This document shows positions 1 through 5,934 of a stretch of 6,068 bases of DNA, piece after piece; position 1 is the stretch's first letter, and the number at the start of each line of letters is the position of its first letter. Position numbers and translations under genes: made by a program. Origin of the DNA: Limnohabitans sp. (GTDB taxonomy: Bacteria; Pseudomonadota; Gammaproteobacteria; Burkholderiales; Burkholderiaceae_C); NCBI GenBank assembly GCA_015657605.1, contig JACDQO010000353.1:1-6068 (forward strand). Reading direction: 5' to 3'. The notes below the pieces were generated by a model, which ran no database searches, was not told the DNA's origin, and saw only the letters and a program-made list of their open reading frames with translations.

Positions 1-63
1 AACCTGGGCAAAGGCGCCAGCGGCGCAGCGGTGCAGAACATCCAGCTCATGCTGGGCCTTTAA
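1..63 (+). CDS. argC: C-terminal end of N-acetyl-gamma-glutamyl-phosphate reductase (partial)
   Basis: Only the last 20 codons and a TAA stop (61-63) are inside the window; the 5' part lies upstream. The visible tail reads NLGKGASGAAVQNIQLMLGL. This matches the conserved C-terminus of ArgC, where an N-L-x-K-G-A-x-x-x-A-V-Q-N motif precedes a short hydrophobic end. From family knowledge, ArgC is the cytoplasmic NADPH-dependent enzyme that reduces N-acetylglutamyl phosphate to the semialdehyde in arginine biosynthesis. The catalytic cysteine and the nucleotide-binding domain are outside the window, so the call rests on one short motif. The gene converges on the yaeQ-like gene, whose stop is 73 bp away. 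A related semialdehyde dehydrogenase is the main alternative, but the K-G-A...A-V-Q-N pattern favours ArgC. Confidence 0.75.
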   Translation, partial: NLGKGASGAAVQNIQLMLGL

Positions 64-96
64 AAGTCTTTGCAAACCAGGACCGGCAGGGGCTGG

Positions 97-119
97 CTGG
101 CGGGTATGACAGCCGCCAG
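97..119. terminator. Possible hairpin between convergent genes
   Basis: CTGGCGG (97-103) pairs perfectly with CCGCCAG (113-119) across a 9-nt loop, between the convergent argC and yaeQ-like stops. Neither strand has a run of T after the stem, so it is not a canonical intrinsic terminator. It could stabilise 3' ends or mark where Rho-dependent termination leaves the transcript. In GC-rich DNA a 7-bp stem can arise by chance. Confidence 0.25.
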
Positions 120-136
120 TCCGCCAATGATGCCGC

Positions 137-697
137 TTATTTCCAGCGCTGCAGCTCGATGTGCACGCTGCCTTTGTCGCTGCTGAAGGTGACGCTGCCT
201 TCTTGCACGGTGGCTTGCAGTTGCATGCTGCGCTCGGCCAATTTGGCCAGCTCTTGTGAGCCTTCGGTGGGCACGCGCCACACCTGCAATTTGTCCAGGC
301 GGCTGAGCTTGGTCTCGATGCCTTTCCACCAGACTTCCGCTGCGTGGTTGAAGCAATACAGCAGCACCTCATCGGCCTTCTGGCAGGCTTTCATGATGGG
401 TTTGTCTTCAGGCTGGCCGACTTCGATCCACATGCGGGTCTGGCCGGTGAAGTCGCGCAGGCTCACATCCGGGTCATCTGGGTCCGACAGGCCCGCCCCA
501 AAGGCCAGCTTGCCGTCACCCTTGCACACGGACTGCAACTTGTAGGCGTTGATGGCCAGCGCCAGCAGGCGGATCATCATGCGCTCGTCGGTCTCGCTGG
601 GGTGACGCGCCAGCGTGAGCTGGTGGTCTTCGTAATAGCTGTGATCGATGTCAGCGATCGACAGGTTGGCTTTGTAAATGGTGGATTTGAGGGCCAT
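137..697 (-). CDS. yaeQ: YaeQ family protein
   Basis: The 186-residue product aligns by eye along its length with E. coli YaeQ (about 180 aa). Both begin MALK-TIYKA, share LTLARHPSET-ERMM-RLLA (residues 27-46), WIE-G-P (90-96), K-AC--A-EV (103-111), WW (123-124) and LQAT-Q-G (160-167), and end near a tryptophan. YaeQ proteins have a variant PD-(D/E)xK nuclease-like fold according to published structures. Their activity is not settled; E. coli YaeQ was first noticed through suppression of rfaH-dependent haemolysin defects. No signal peptide or membrane segment is visible, so it should be cytoplasmic. The ATG (695-697, read on the minus strand) lies 4 nt after the purB stop and has no good Shine-Dalgarno sequence, so it is probably translated by coupling to purB. 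The family call is firm, but the biochemical role is unknown. Confidence 0.93.
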   Translation of the reverse strand: MALKSTIYKANLSIADIDHSYYEDHQLTLARHPSETDERMMIRLLALAINAYKLQSVCKGDGKLAFGAGLSDPDDPDVSLRDFTGQTRMWIEVGQPEDKPIMKACQKADEVLLYCFNHAAEVWWKGIETKLSRLDKLQVWRVPTEGSQELAKLAERSMQLQATVQEGSVTFSSDKGSVHIELQRWK

Positions 698-701
698 GGT
701 G

Positions 702-2102
702 TCAGACGCGCTTGGCCAGCTCGGCTGCTTTTCCGGTGTAGCTGCCCGGCGTCATGGCCAGCAGGCGGTCTTTGTCGGCTTGCGGAATCTCCAACGCAGC
801 GATCAAGCCATGCAAGTCCGCAGCCGTCACGGTTTTGCCCCGTGTGGCCTCTTTGAGTTTTTCGTAGGCACCCTGCACACCATAGCGGCGCATCACCGTC
901 TGGATCGGTTCGGCCAGTACTTCCCATGCACCGTGCAGGTCTGCGGCCAGGGCTTCTTCGTTCAGCTCCAGCTTGTTCAAACCCGTCATGAGCGATGCAT
1001 GGGCCAAGGCGGTGTAACCCAAGCCCACGCCCATGTTGCGCAGCACGGTCGAGTCGGTCAGGTCGCGCTGCCAACGGCTGATGGGCAGCTTTTCTGACAG
1101 GTGCTTGAGCACGGCGTTGGCCAGGCCCAGGTTGCCCTCCGCATTTTCAAAGTCGATCGGATTGACTTTGTGCGGCATGGTGGAAGAGCCAATTTCACCG
1201 GCTTTGAGGCGTTGCTTGAAGTAACCCAAGCTCACATAACCCCAGATGTCCCGCGACAGATCGATCAGGATGGTGTTGCTGCGGGCCACGGCATCGAACA
1301 ACTCGGCCATGTAGTCGTGGGGCTCGATCTGAATGCTGTAGGGCTGAAAGCACAGGCCCAGTCCCCAGGCGTCTGATGTGCTCTCGCCAATTTCTGGGGT
1401 CTCCACGACTTGGCGGGCAAAACCTTCCCAGTCGAAGTCGGGCCAAGCTGACAGGTGCGCGTTGTAGTTGCCCACGGCGCCATTCATTTTGCCCATCAGC
1501 TGGACATCAGCGATCTTGTTGCGGCAACCGTTCAGGCGCATCACCACGTTGGCCATTTCTTTGCCGACGGTGGTGGGACTGGCGGTTTGCCCGTGGGTGC
1601 GGCTGAGCATGGGAACGTCGGCAAAAGCGTGCGCCATTTCGCGCAGTTTGGCGATCAGGCCATCCAGACCCGGCAAGATCACCTCGGCACGGGCCCCCTT
1701 GAGCTGCAGCGCGTGGCTGGTGTTGTTGATGTCTTCGCTGGTGCAGGCAAAGTGCACGAACTCAGCGGCTTTTTCCAGCTCGGGGCGGTCTTCAAATTTG
1801 GATTTGATCCAGTATTCAACCGCCTTCACATCGTGGTTGGTGGTCTTTTCAAGCGCCTTGATGGCCATGGCGTCTTCTTCGTTGAAGTTTTTAACCAAGC
1901 CCGTGAGGTATCGCCGCGCACCAGGGGTGAGGGGTTTGAATTCGGCAAAACCGGCATCTGACAAAGCGATGAACCAGGCAATTTCAACCTGTACCCGACG
2001 GTGCATGTAGCCTTGCTCACTCATGAGTGGCCGAAGGGCATTGAGTTTGCTGGCGTAACGACCATCCAGCGGAGAAAGAGCGGAAACAGGGGTGAAATTC
2101 AT
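702..2102 (-). CDS. purB: Adenylosuccinate lyase
   Basis: The 466-residue enzyme cleaves fumarate from SAICAR to give AICAR and from adenylosuccinate to give AMP, so it acts twice in purine synthesis. It belongs to the fumarase/aspartase superfamily and works as a cytoplasmic homotetramer. The superfamily signature GSSTMPHKVNPIDFEN is at residues 305-320 and its flexible loop carries the catalytic serine (S306 or S307). The catalytic histidine is H170 in SRTHGQ, and TSEDINN is at 121-127. The N-terminal SPLDGRY and the RWQRDLTDST segment (343-352) match E. coli PurB closely. It is about 10 residues longer than E. coli PurB, mostly because of extra sequence around residues 235-248. The ATG is supported by alignment with the E. 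coli N-terminus. AAAGG abuts the ATG directly, so it is badly spaced as a ribosome site. The yaeQ-like gene follows after 4 nt. Confidence 0.98.
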   Translation of the reverse strand: MNFTPVSALSPLDGRYASKLNALRPLMSEQGYMHRRVQVEIAWFIALSDAGFAEFKPLTPGARRYLTGLVKNFNEEDAMAIKALEKTTNHDVKAVEYWIKSKFEDRPELEKAAEFVHFACTSEDINNTSHALQLKGARAEVILPGLDGLIAKLREMAHAFADVPMLSRTHGQTASPTTVGKEMANVVMRLNGCRNKIADVQLMGKMNGAVGNYNAHLSAWPDFDWEGFARQVVETPEIGESTSDAWGLGLCFQPYSIQIEPHDYMAELFDAVARSNTILIDLSRDIWGYVSLGYFKQRLKAGEIGSSTMPHKVNPIDFENAEGNLGLANAVLKHLSEKLPISRWQRDLTDSTVLRNMGVGLGYTALAHASLMTGLNKLELNEEALAADLHGAWEVLAEPIQTVMRRYGVQGAYEKLKEATRGKTVTAADLHGLIAALEIPQADKDRLLAMTPGSYTGKAAELAKRV

Positions 2103-2108
2103 CCTTTG

Positions 2109-2135
2109 ATTGTAATTCCCGCTGTGCCTTGCCAG
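2109..2135 (-). promoter_or_regulatory. Candidate purB promoter with a very short or absent leader
   Basis: On the minus strand a -10-like TACAAT occupies 2114 down to 2109, six bases before the purB ATG. CTGGCA (2135 down to 2130) is a 4/6 match to TTGACA at a short 15-bp spacing. Transcription from this -10 would begin at or next to the A of the ATG, making the purB mRNA leaderless. This is a pattern match only; a promoter further upstream in 2136-2224 remains possible. Confidence 0.3.
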
Positions 2136-2156
2136 CCCACCTGCCCAATTAGGCCA

Positions 2157-2191
2157 TTGACACGGGGCTGACGAAGTGTTTCACCTAAAAT
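2157..2191 (+). promoter_or_regulatory. Candidate promoter for the GST gene
   Basis: A perfect -35 hexamer TTGACA (2157-2162) and a -10-like TAAAAT (2186-2191) lie upstream of the GST start at 2225. The spacer is 23 bp, well beyond the usual 16-18, so this is at best a weak or activator-dependent promoter, or the two boxes are unrelated. Starting from TAAAAT, the leader would be about 27 nt. The region sits between the divergent purB and GST genes, so some promoter is expected here. Confidence 0.3.
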
Positions 2192-2224
2192 CCGCCATCG
2201 TTCATTGGCATTGCCCTATTTTTT

Positions 2225-2839
2225 ATGAAACTCATCGGCTCAGTTACCAGTCCTTATGTTCGCAAGGTGCGCGTCGTCATGGCCGAGAAGAAGTTGGACT
2301 ACCAATTCGTCACCGAAGACGTTTGGTCTGCCCAAACCGTGATTCATGCGTCCAATCCGCTGGGTAAAGTGCCTTGCTTGGTGATGGAAGGTGGTGAAGC
2401 GGTGTTCGATTCCCGTGTGATCGTGGAGTACCTCGACACCTTGTCGCCTGTGGGCAAGCTGATCCCTGTGGCTGGCCGTGAACGGGCTGAGGTCAAAACT
2501 TGGGAAGCGCTGGCCGACGGCTTGTTGGACGCGGCCTTGATGGCCCGCATGGAAGCGGTTTGGACCGGACGCGAAGATGGCCAGCGCAGCCAAGCCTGGA
2601 TTGACCGCCATTTGGACAAAATTCAACATGCCCTGAAGGCCATGAGTCACGGTTTGGGCGACAAAGCATTTTGTTCGGGCATTCACCTGAGCCTGTCTGA
2701 CATCGCGGTAGGTTGTGCGGTGGGCTATTTGGACTTCCGCTTCCCTCAAATTGACTGGCGCACGCCGTACCCCAACCTGCACAAGCTTTACGACAAGCTG
2801 GCGCAGCGTTCCAGTTTTCAAGACACACAGCCCGGCTGA
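2225..2839 (+). CDS. yibF: Glutathione S-transferase, YibF-like
   Basis: The 204-residue product has the two-domain cytosolic GST layout. The N-terminal thioredoxin-like domain (about 1-75) starts MKLIGSVTSPYVRK, with S9 in the position of the usual glutathione-activating serine. It continues with NPLGKVP (44-50), whose cis-proline P50 contacts the glutathione backbone, and FDSRVI (61-66), where D62-S63 would hold the gamma-glutamyl end. The helical C-terminal domain contains EALADGLLDA (94-103) and SLSDIAVGCAVGYLDFR (156-172), the latter with the N-capping S-x-x-D box. These landmarks match E. coli YibF, including TSP-VRK, NPLGKVP, EALADG-(L/M)DA and ACAVGYL(N/D)FR-like segments. The substrate is unknown; such GSTs usually detoxify electrophiles. 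No Shine-Dalgarno sequence precedes the ATG, which follows a run of T. The gene diverges from purB. Confidence 0.92.
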   Translation: MKLIGSVTSPYVRKVRVVMAEKKLDYQFVTEDVWSAQTVIHASNPLGKVPCLVMEGGEAVFDSRVIVEYLDTLSPVGKLIPVAGRERAEVKTWEALADGLLDAALMARMEAVWTGREDGQRSQAWIDRHLDKIQHALKAMSHGLGDKAFCSGIHLSLSDIAVGCAVGYLDFRFPQIDWRTPYPNLHKLYDKLAQRSSFQDTQPG

Positions 2840-2849
2840 CCCGCATTGT

Positions 2850-2863
2850 GGCGGTTCGCCGCC
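2850..2863 (+). other. Short hairpin with TTCG loop after the GST gene
   Basis: GGCGG (2850-2854) and CCGCC (2859-2863) form a perfect 5-bp stem closed by TTCG, in RNA the very stable UUCG tetraloop. It begins 11 nt after the GST stop. No U-run follows, so it would act as a 3'-end stabiliser or pause site rather than a classical terminator. Confidence 0.35.
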
Positions 2864-2877
2864 TGAGCGTCCGTGTT

Positions 2878-2897
2878 GGCTCTTTCCAAAAAGAGCC
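2878..2897 (+). terminator. Perfect 8-bp hairpin, possible terminator between GST and the FAH operon
   Basis: GGCTCTTT (2878-2885) pairs perfectly with AAAGAGCC (2890-2897) around a CCAA loop. It lies 38 nt after the GST stop and 120 nt before the TTG start of the FAH-family gene, a sensible place to end the GST transcript. The sequence after the stem is CCTTGTCC, with no real U-tract, so termination would be weak or need Rho. It also sits in what could be the operon's upstream region. Confidence 0.4.
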
Positions 2898-3006
2898 CCT
2901 TGTCCGGTGCGCGTCTCTCCCGAGTTGCTTCGCTCTTTATGATGAAAAAGATGGGTTGTACCAGCACCCATTTACATCGTCATGGGGCAGCGAGCTGCCC
3001 GTTCCC

Positions 3007-3011
3007 AGGAG
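3007..3011 (+). promoter_or_regulatory. Shine-Dalgarno site that sets a TTG start
   Basis: AGGAG lies 6 nt before the TTG at 3018. It decides the start of the FAH-family gene: the in-frame ATG at 2982 has no comparable site and would add 12 residues unlike the family's N-terminus. Confidence 0.8.
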
Positions 3012-3017
3012 AGTATT

Positions 3018-3890
3018 TTGCGTATCGCCACTTTTGTTTTCAACAACAAACGCCATGTCGGTCAGGTTTCGGCTGACGGCCTGCAGGTCACACCCTATGC
3101 ACTGACCGAAGCCCAGGCCCTGCATGGCGCCCAATGTCTGATCGATGCCATGACGGCCGGTCAGGCTTTGCCAGCTTTGAGTGGTGCTCCTTTGGCTGTG
3201 TCCTCGGTCAAGCTGGAATCTCCTTTGCCGGTGCCGCGTCGCAACGTCTGGTGTGTGGGCCGCAACTACCATGCGCACGCCAAGGAGCTGCAGGCTTCGG
3301 TTTTCAAAGACAGCAATGCCGACACCAAGGCTTGGCCCATCGTGTTCACCAAGGTGCCCGAATGCGTGGTGGGCCCCACCGACGATGTGCAGCTGCCAGG
3401 TGCAGCCGTGTCCGATCAGATTGATTACGAAGCCGAGTTGGCCGTGATCATCGGCCAAGGCGGCAAGAACATCAGCCAAGCCGATGCCATGAAGCATGTG
3501 TTCGGCTACACCGTGGTCAACGACGTGACCGCACGCGATGTGCAGATGCGCCACCAGCAGTGGGACATGGGCAAATCTTTTGACACCTTTTGCCCCATGG
3601 GCCCGTGGATCGTGACCGCCGACGAAATCGACGGCCGCAAAACCCGTGTGCGCTGCTGGGTCAACGGCGAATTGCGCCAAGACGGCCCGACCGAGAACAT
3701 GATTTTCGACATCCCCACCTTGATCGAAACCATCTCACGCGGCATCACGCTTTACCCCGGCGACATCATCGCCACAGGCACACCTGCAGGTGTGGGCATG
3801 GGCCTGAACCCACCCCGCTACATCGCCAAGGGCGATGTGATCCGCGTCGAGATCGACGGCGTGGGCAGCATCGAAAACCGATTCGTTTGA
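3018..3890 (+). CDS. FAH-family (fumarylacetoacetate hydrolase-like) hydrolase
   Basis: From the TTG at 3018 the product is 290 residues and begins MRIATF. Residues 1 to about 70 look like the small N-terminal cap domain, and from about 75 the FAH catalytic fold starts with WCVGRNYHAHAKE (78-90). The expected metal ligands are E138 and E140 in DYEAELAVIIG and D169 in VVNDVTARD, which in this family bind Mg or Mn. KSFDTFCPMGPW (186-197) and ATGTPAGVG (252-260) are typical of COG0179 proteins. Members hydrolyse or decarboxylate 2-oxo acids and beta-diketo acids such as fumarylpyruvate, acylpyruvates, oxaloacetate or 2-oxohepta-3-ene-1,7-dioate. The exact substrate cannot be assigned here. There is no signal peptide, so it is cytoplasmic. 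It is first in the apparent operon, with the solute-binding protein gene starting 20 nt after its stop. Confidence 0.9.
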   Translation: MRIATFVFNNKRHVGQVSADGLQVTPYALTEAQALHGAQCLIDAMTAGQALPALSGAPLAVSSVKLESPLPVPRRNVWCVGRNYHAHAKELQASVFKDSNADTKAWPIVFTKVPECVVGPTDDVQLPGAAVSDQIDYEAELAVIIGQGGKNISQADAMKHVFGYTVVNDVTARDVQMRHQQWDMGKSFDTFCPMGPWIVTADEIDGRKTRVRCWVNGELRQDGPTENMIFDIPTLIETISRGITLYPGDIIATGTPAGVGMGLNPPRYIAKGDVIRVEIDGVGSIENRFV

Positions 3891-3910
3891 AACACCTTCA
3901 GGAGACAACC

Positions 3911-4771
3911 ATGAAAACAAGACAGTGGCTCAAAGTGGTGATGGCTGCGGCCATCGCTTGCTCTGGTGTGACGGTGCTGGCGCAAGCCTATCCGACCAAG
4001 CCCATCACCATGGTGGTGCCCTTTCCGCCGGGTGGCGTGGCCGATACCGTGGGGCGCCCTGTGGCCGAAGCCATGGCGCGGCATCTCAAGCAAAGCATCG
4101 TGGTCGAGAACAAAGGCGGCGCTGGCGGCGGCATTGGCATGGCGCAGGTGGCCAAGTCCAAAGGCGATGGCTACACAGTCTTGATGTCACTGTCTTCTTT
4201 GGTGGTGTTGCCCGAAGCGGCGCGCATTCTGCAGCAAACCCCTCTCTATGAAACCCGTCAGCTCAAGCCGATTGCGCGTTTCACAGCCGACCCCACCGTG
4301 CTGGTGGTGCGTGCCGACAGCCCTTGGAAAACCTATGCCGAGTTCATCGCTTTTGCCAAGACCAATCCGGGCCGCATTTCCTTCGGTTCCTCGGGCAACT
4401 ACGGCACGATGCACGTGCCCATGGAGCAGCTGAAAGCGGCCACGTCTTCGTTCATGCTGCATGTGCCCTACACCGGTGCCGGCCCTGCGGTCTTGTCTTT
4501 GTTGGGCGGTCAAATTGAAGCGCTGTCCACCGGCCCTGCCAGCGTCAAACAACACATCGCTTCTGGCCGTTTGCGCGCTTTGGCGCACTGGGGTGAAGGT
4601 CGCCTGGCCAGCATGCCCGAAGTGCCCAGCCTCAAAGAGTTGGGTGTGCCGATCCAGTACTCGCAATGGTCCGGCATGTTTGTCCCCGCCGACACCCCAC
4701 CGGCTGTGGTCGACGCTTTGCGCCAAGCGGCCCGTTTGCCGCGCAAGATGCGCGCGCAGTGGCGGCACTGA
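3911..4771 (+). CDS. Tripartite tricarboxylate transporter (Bug/TctC) substrate-binding protein, C-terminus lost to a frameshift
   Basis: As read, the gene encodes 286 residues. An N-terminal signal peptide is clear: basic MKTRQ, a hydrophobic stretch from about 6 to 23, and a cleavage site after AQA (24-26), giving a mature protein starting YPTKPI. The start of the mature protein is classical for the Bug family: YPTKPITMVVPFPPGG (27-42), ADTVGRP (44-50) and VVENKGGAGGGIG (64-76). Bug proteins are periplasmic receptors that clamp onto carboxylates, amides or other small organic molecules, often feeding a TctAB permease; no permease gene is in the window. The ATG has AGGAG (3900-3904) at 6 nt. 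Frame is lost after L276 (TTG 4736-4738), and ten aberrant residues precede the TGA at 4769-4771. Adding one base restores the normal end at 4884, giving 324 residues, the usual Bug length. Confidence 0.9.
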   Translation: MKTRQWLKVVMAAAIACSGVTVLAQAYPTKPITMVVPFPPGGVADTVGRPVAEAMARHLKQSIVVENKGGAGGGIGMAQVAKSKGDGYTVLMSLSSLVVLPEAARILQQTPLYETRQLKPIARFTADPTVLVVRADSPWKTYAEFIAFAKTNPGRISFGSSGNYGTMHVPMEQLKAATSSFMLHVPYTGAGPAVLSLLGGQIEALSTGPASVKQHIASGRLRALAHWGEGRLASMPEVPSLKELGVPIQYSQWSGMFVPADTPPAVVDALRQAARLPRKMRAQWRH

Positions 4772-4884
4772 CCGCTGCGGGTACTTCGTTCATGTACCAA
4801 GATGCCCCCGACTTTGAGCGCTTTGTGCAGGCCGATGCGAAAGACATGAGCGCTTTAGTCAAGCGCATCGGCAAGGTGGACTGA
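4739..4884 (+). pseudogene. Detached C-terminal segment of the Bug receptor gene
   Basis: In the next frame, bases 4741-4884 encode 47 residues that continue the receptor: AAQDARAVAALTAAG, then DAPDFERFVQADAKDM and SALVKRIGKVD before TGA (4882-4884). The late D-x-x-x-F--F---D pattern followed by LVK-IGKVD is the standard Bug C-terminus. With TTGGCC in place of TTGCC at 4736-4740, the joined protein would read QAARLAAQDARAVAAL without a break. The piece has no start of its own and would not be translated separately. It is either cut off by a real mutation or part of an intact gene with a sequence error. Confidence 0.85.
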
Positions 4885-4927
4885 TAGGCCTACCTGGCCT
4901 CGTTGAACCCCATTTTTTACCCAAACC

Positions 4928-4932
4928 AAGGA
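4928..4932 (+). promoter_or_regulatory. Shine-Dalgarno site that sets a GTG start
   Basis: AAGGA lies 6 nt before the GTG at 4939. It favours this start over the in-frame TTG at 4903, which has no ribosome site and would add 12 residues with no resemblance to a hydrolase N-terminus. Confidence 0.7.
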
Positions 4933-4938
4933 TCGCCC

Positions 4939-5832
4939 GTGAACTGGAGTCAAGAGTATTTTGTTAATCGCGAAGATGTTCGCTTGTATGTTTACCGCAA
5001 GCGCGCTACTGCGCCCGTGGCTGGCGAAGCCGCCAAACCGGTGCTGTTGTTGGTCCACGGCTCGACCGTGTCGGGCCGCAACACCTATGACCTGCAAGTG
5101 CCCGGAGGCCAAGACTATTCGGTGATGGATTACTTTGCCGAGCGCGGCTACGACGTTTGGACAGTGGATCACGAAGGCTACGGCCGCTCCAGCTGGTCAG
5201 GTCGAGGCAACAGCGATGTGCGCACCGGCGCCAAAGATTTGGCATCGGTCGTGCCCTTCATCTTGCAAGAAACTGGCGTTGAAAAGATCAACATTTTTGG
5301 CTCATCTTCGGGCGCATTGCGCGCTTGTCTGTACACCGAAGCGCATCCCCAAACCGTAGCGCGCCTGGGTCTGTCCGCCTTGGTTTACACCGGAGCTGGT
5401 TCGCCCACATTGGAACAGCGCCGCAAAAAACTGCCCGAGTACAGCGCCAACCCCCGCCGCAAGGTGGATTTGGCTTTTTATGAAGGCATGTTCAACCGCG
5501 ACAAACCTGGCTCCAGTGAAGACAGTGTGCCCAAGGCCATTGCGGCGGCCGAGCTGCCCTTGGTCAGCGAAGTGCCCACGGGCACCTATGTGGACATGTG
5601 CGCCAACCTGCCCTTGGCCAAGCCTGAAGCCATCCCTTGCCCCACCTTGGTGATCCGTGGCGAGTTCGATGGCATCGCCGCAGAGCCCGATTTGTTGGAC
5701 TTCTTCACCCGACTGCCGAGCAAGGACAAACAGTTTGTGGTTTTGTCGGGCATTGCGCACAACCCAATGATGGGGGTCGTTCGGAACAAGTTTCACTTTG
5801 CACTGGAGAACTTTCTCAAAGCGCCTCTTTGA
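4939..5832 (+). CDS. Alpha/beta hydrolase
   Basis: From the GTG at 4939 the product is 297 residues without a signal peptide, the normal length for a single-domain alpha/beta hydrolase. Residues 35-42 (VLLLVHGS) form the strand leading to the HG oxyanion-hole motif. VDHEGYGRS (77-85) is the typical D-x-x-G-x-G-x-S segment. The nucleophile elbow is G-S-S-S-G at 121-125 with S123 as nucleophile. D244 in RGEFDG and H274 in GIAHNP fit the catalytic acid and histidine, and the region between about 150 and 225 would be the cap. Esters, lactones, amides or C-C bonds of diketo acids are all possible substrates. The gene starts 54 nt after the restored Bug stop and is followed by a related hydrolase, so it appears to belong to the same operon as the FAH-family enzyme. 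Confidence 0.88.
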   Translation: MNWSQEYFVNREDVRLYVYRKRATAPVAGEAAKPVLLLVHGSTVSGRNTYDLQVPGGQDYSVMDYFAERGYDVWTVDHEGYGRSSWSGRGNSDVRTGAKDLASVVPFILQETGVEKINIFGSSSGALRACLYTEAHPQTVARLGLSALVYTGAGSPTLEQRRKKLPEYSANPRRKVDLAFYEGMFNRDKPGSSEDSVPKAIAAAELPLVSEVPTGTYVDMCANLPLAKPEAIPCPTLVIRGEFDGIAAEPDLLDFFTRLPSKDKQFVVLSGIAHNPMMGVVRNKFHFALENFLKAPL

Positions 5833-5847
5833 GTGCACCATTGAATC

Positions 5848-5869
5848 TGCTGCGCCAAGTGGCGCAGCA
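5848..5869 (+). terminator. Strong hairpin after the alpha/beta hydrolase gene, without U-tract
   Basis: TGCTGCGCC (5848-5856) pairs perfectly with GGCGCAGCA (5861-5869) around an AAGT loop, 15 nt after the stop of the first hydrolase. The following bases (TGAACTTAAAAG) contain no T-run, so full intrinsic termination is unlikely. A role in 3'-end stability or partial termination inside the operon is more plausible. Confidence 0.4.
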
Positions 5870-5884
5870 TGAACTTAAAAGCCC

Positions 5885-5899
5885 ATCAAGAGGCTTGAT
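5885..5899 (+). other. Small second hairpin between the hydrolase genes
   Basis: ATCAAG (5885-5890) pairs with CTTGAT (5894-5899) across a 3-nt loop, followed by TTGCAGTT. The stem is AT-rich and weak. With the stronger stem at 5848-5869 it makes the 102-bp gap between the two hydrolase genes unusually structured. Confidence 0.2.
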
Positions 5900-5934
5900 T
5901 TGCAGTTAAAAAATCCAATAAGGAGACAAGTACC

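Noticed and set aside
577..1074. Minus-strand open frame of 165 codons overlapping the purB and yaeQ junction.
   Set aside because: It is a shifted frame of two genes that match E. coli PurB and YaeQ, and it has an Arg/Ala/Gly-rich, domain-free composition.
1455..1961. Plus-strand open frame of 168 codons antisense to purB.
   Set aside because: It is a shadow of conserved purB codons and has no ribosome site or recognisable domain.
2925..2943. TTGCTT followed by TATGAT as a promoter for the FAH operon.
   Set aside because: The two boxes are only 7 bp apart and no other -35 lies 16-18 bp upstream of TATGAT, so I do not call a promoter.
2240..2971. Minus-strand open frame of 243 codons opposite the GST gene.
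   Set aside because: The GST on the other strand has family motifs throughout. This frame has none and reads through the hairpin-containing gap.
2937..3680. Long minus-strand open frame of 247 codons opposite the FAH-family gene.
   Set aside because: It mirrors a well-supported gene with clear motifs, and its product is His/Gly-rich with no recognisable domain, as expected from the antisense of GC-biased codons.
3590..3910. An open frame running in front of the Bug receptor ATG that could extend it upstream by 107 codons.
   Set aside because: The extra part lies out of frame inside the FAH-family gene and is rich in Arg and His. The ATG at 3911 has a good ribosome site and a proper signal peptide.
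4736..4745. Programmed ribosomal frameshifting as the explanation for the Bug gene break.
   Set aside because: There is no slippery heptamer or obvious downstream structure, and Bug receptors are not known to use recoding. A one-base loss or sequence error is simpler.
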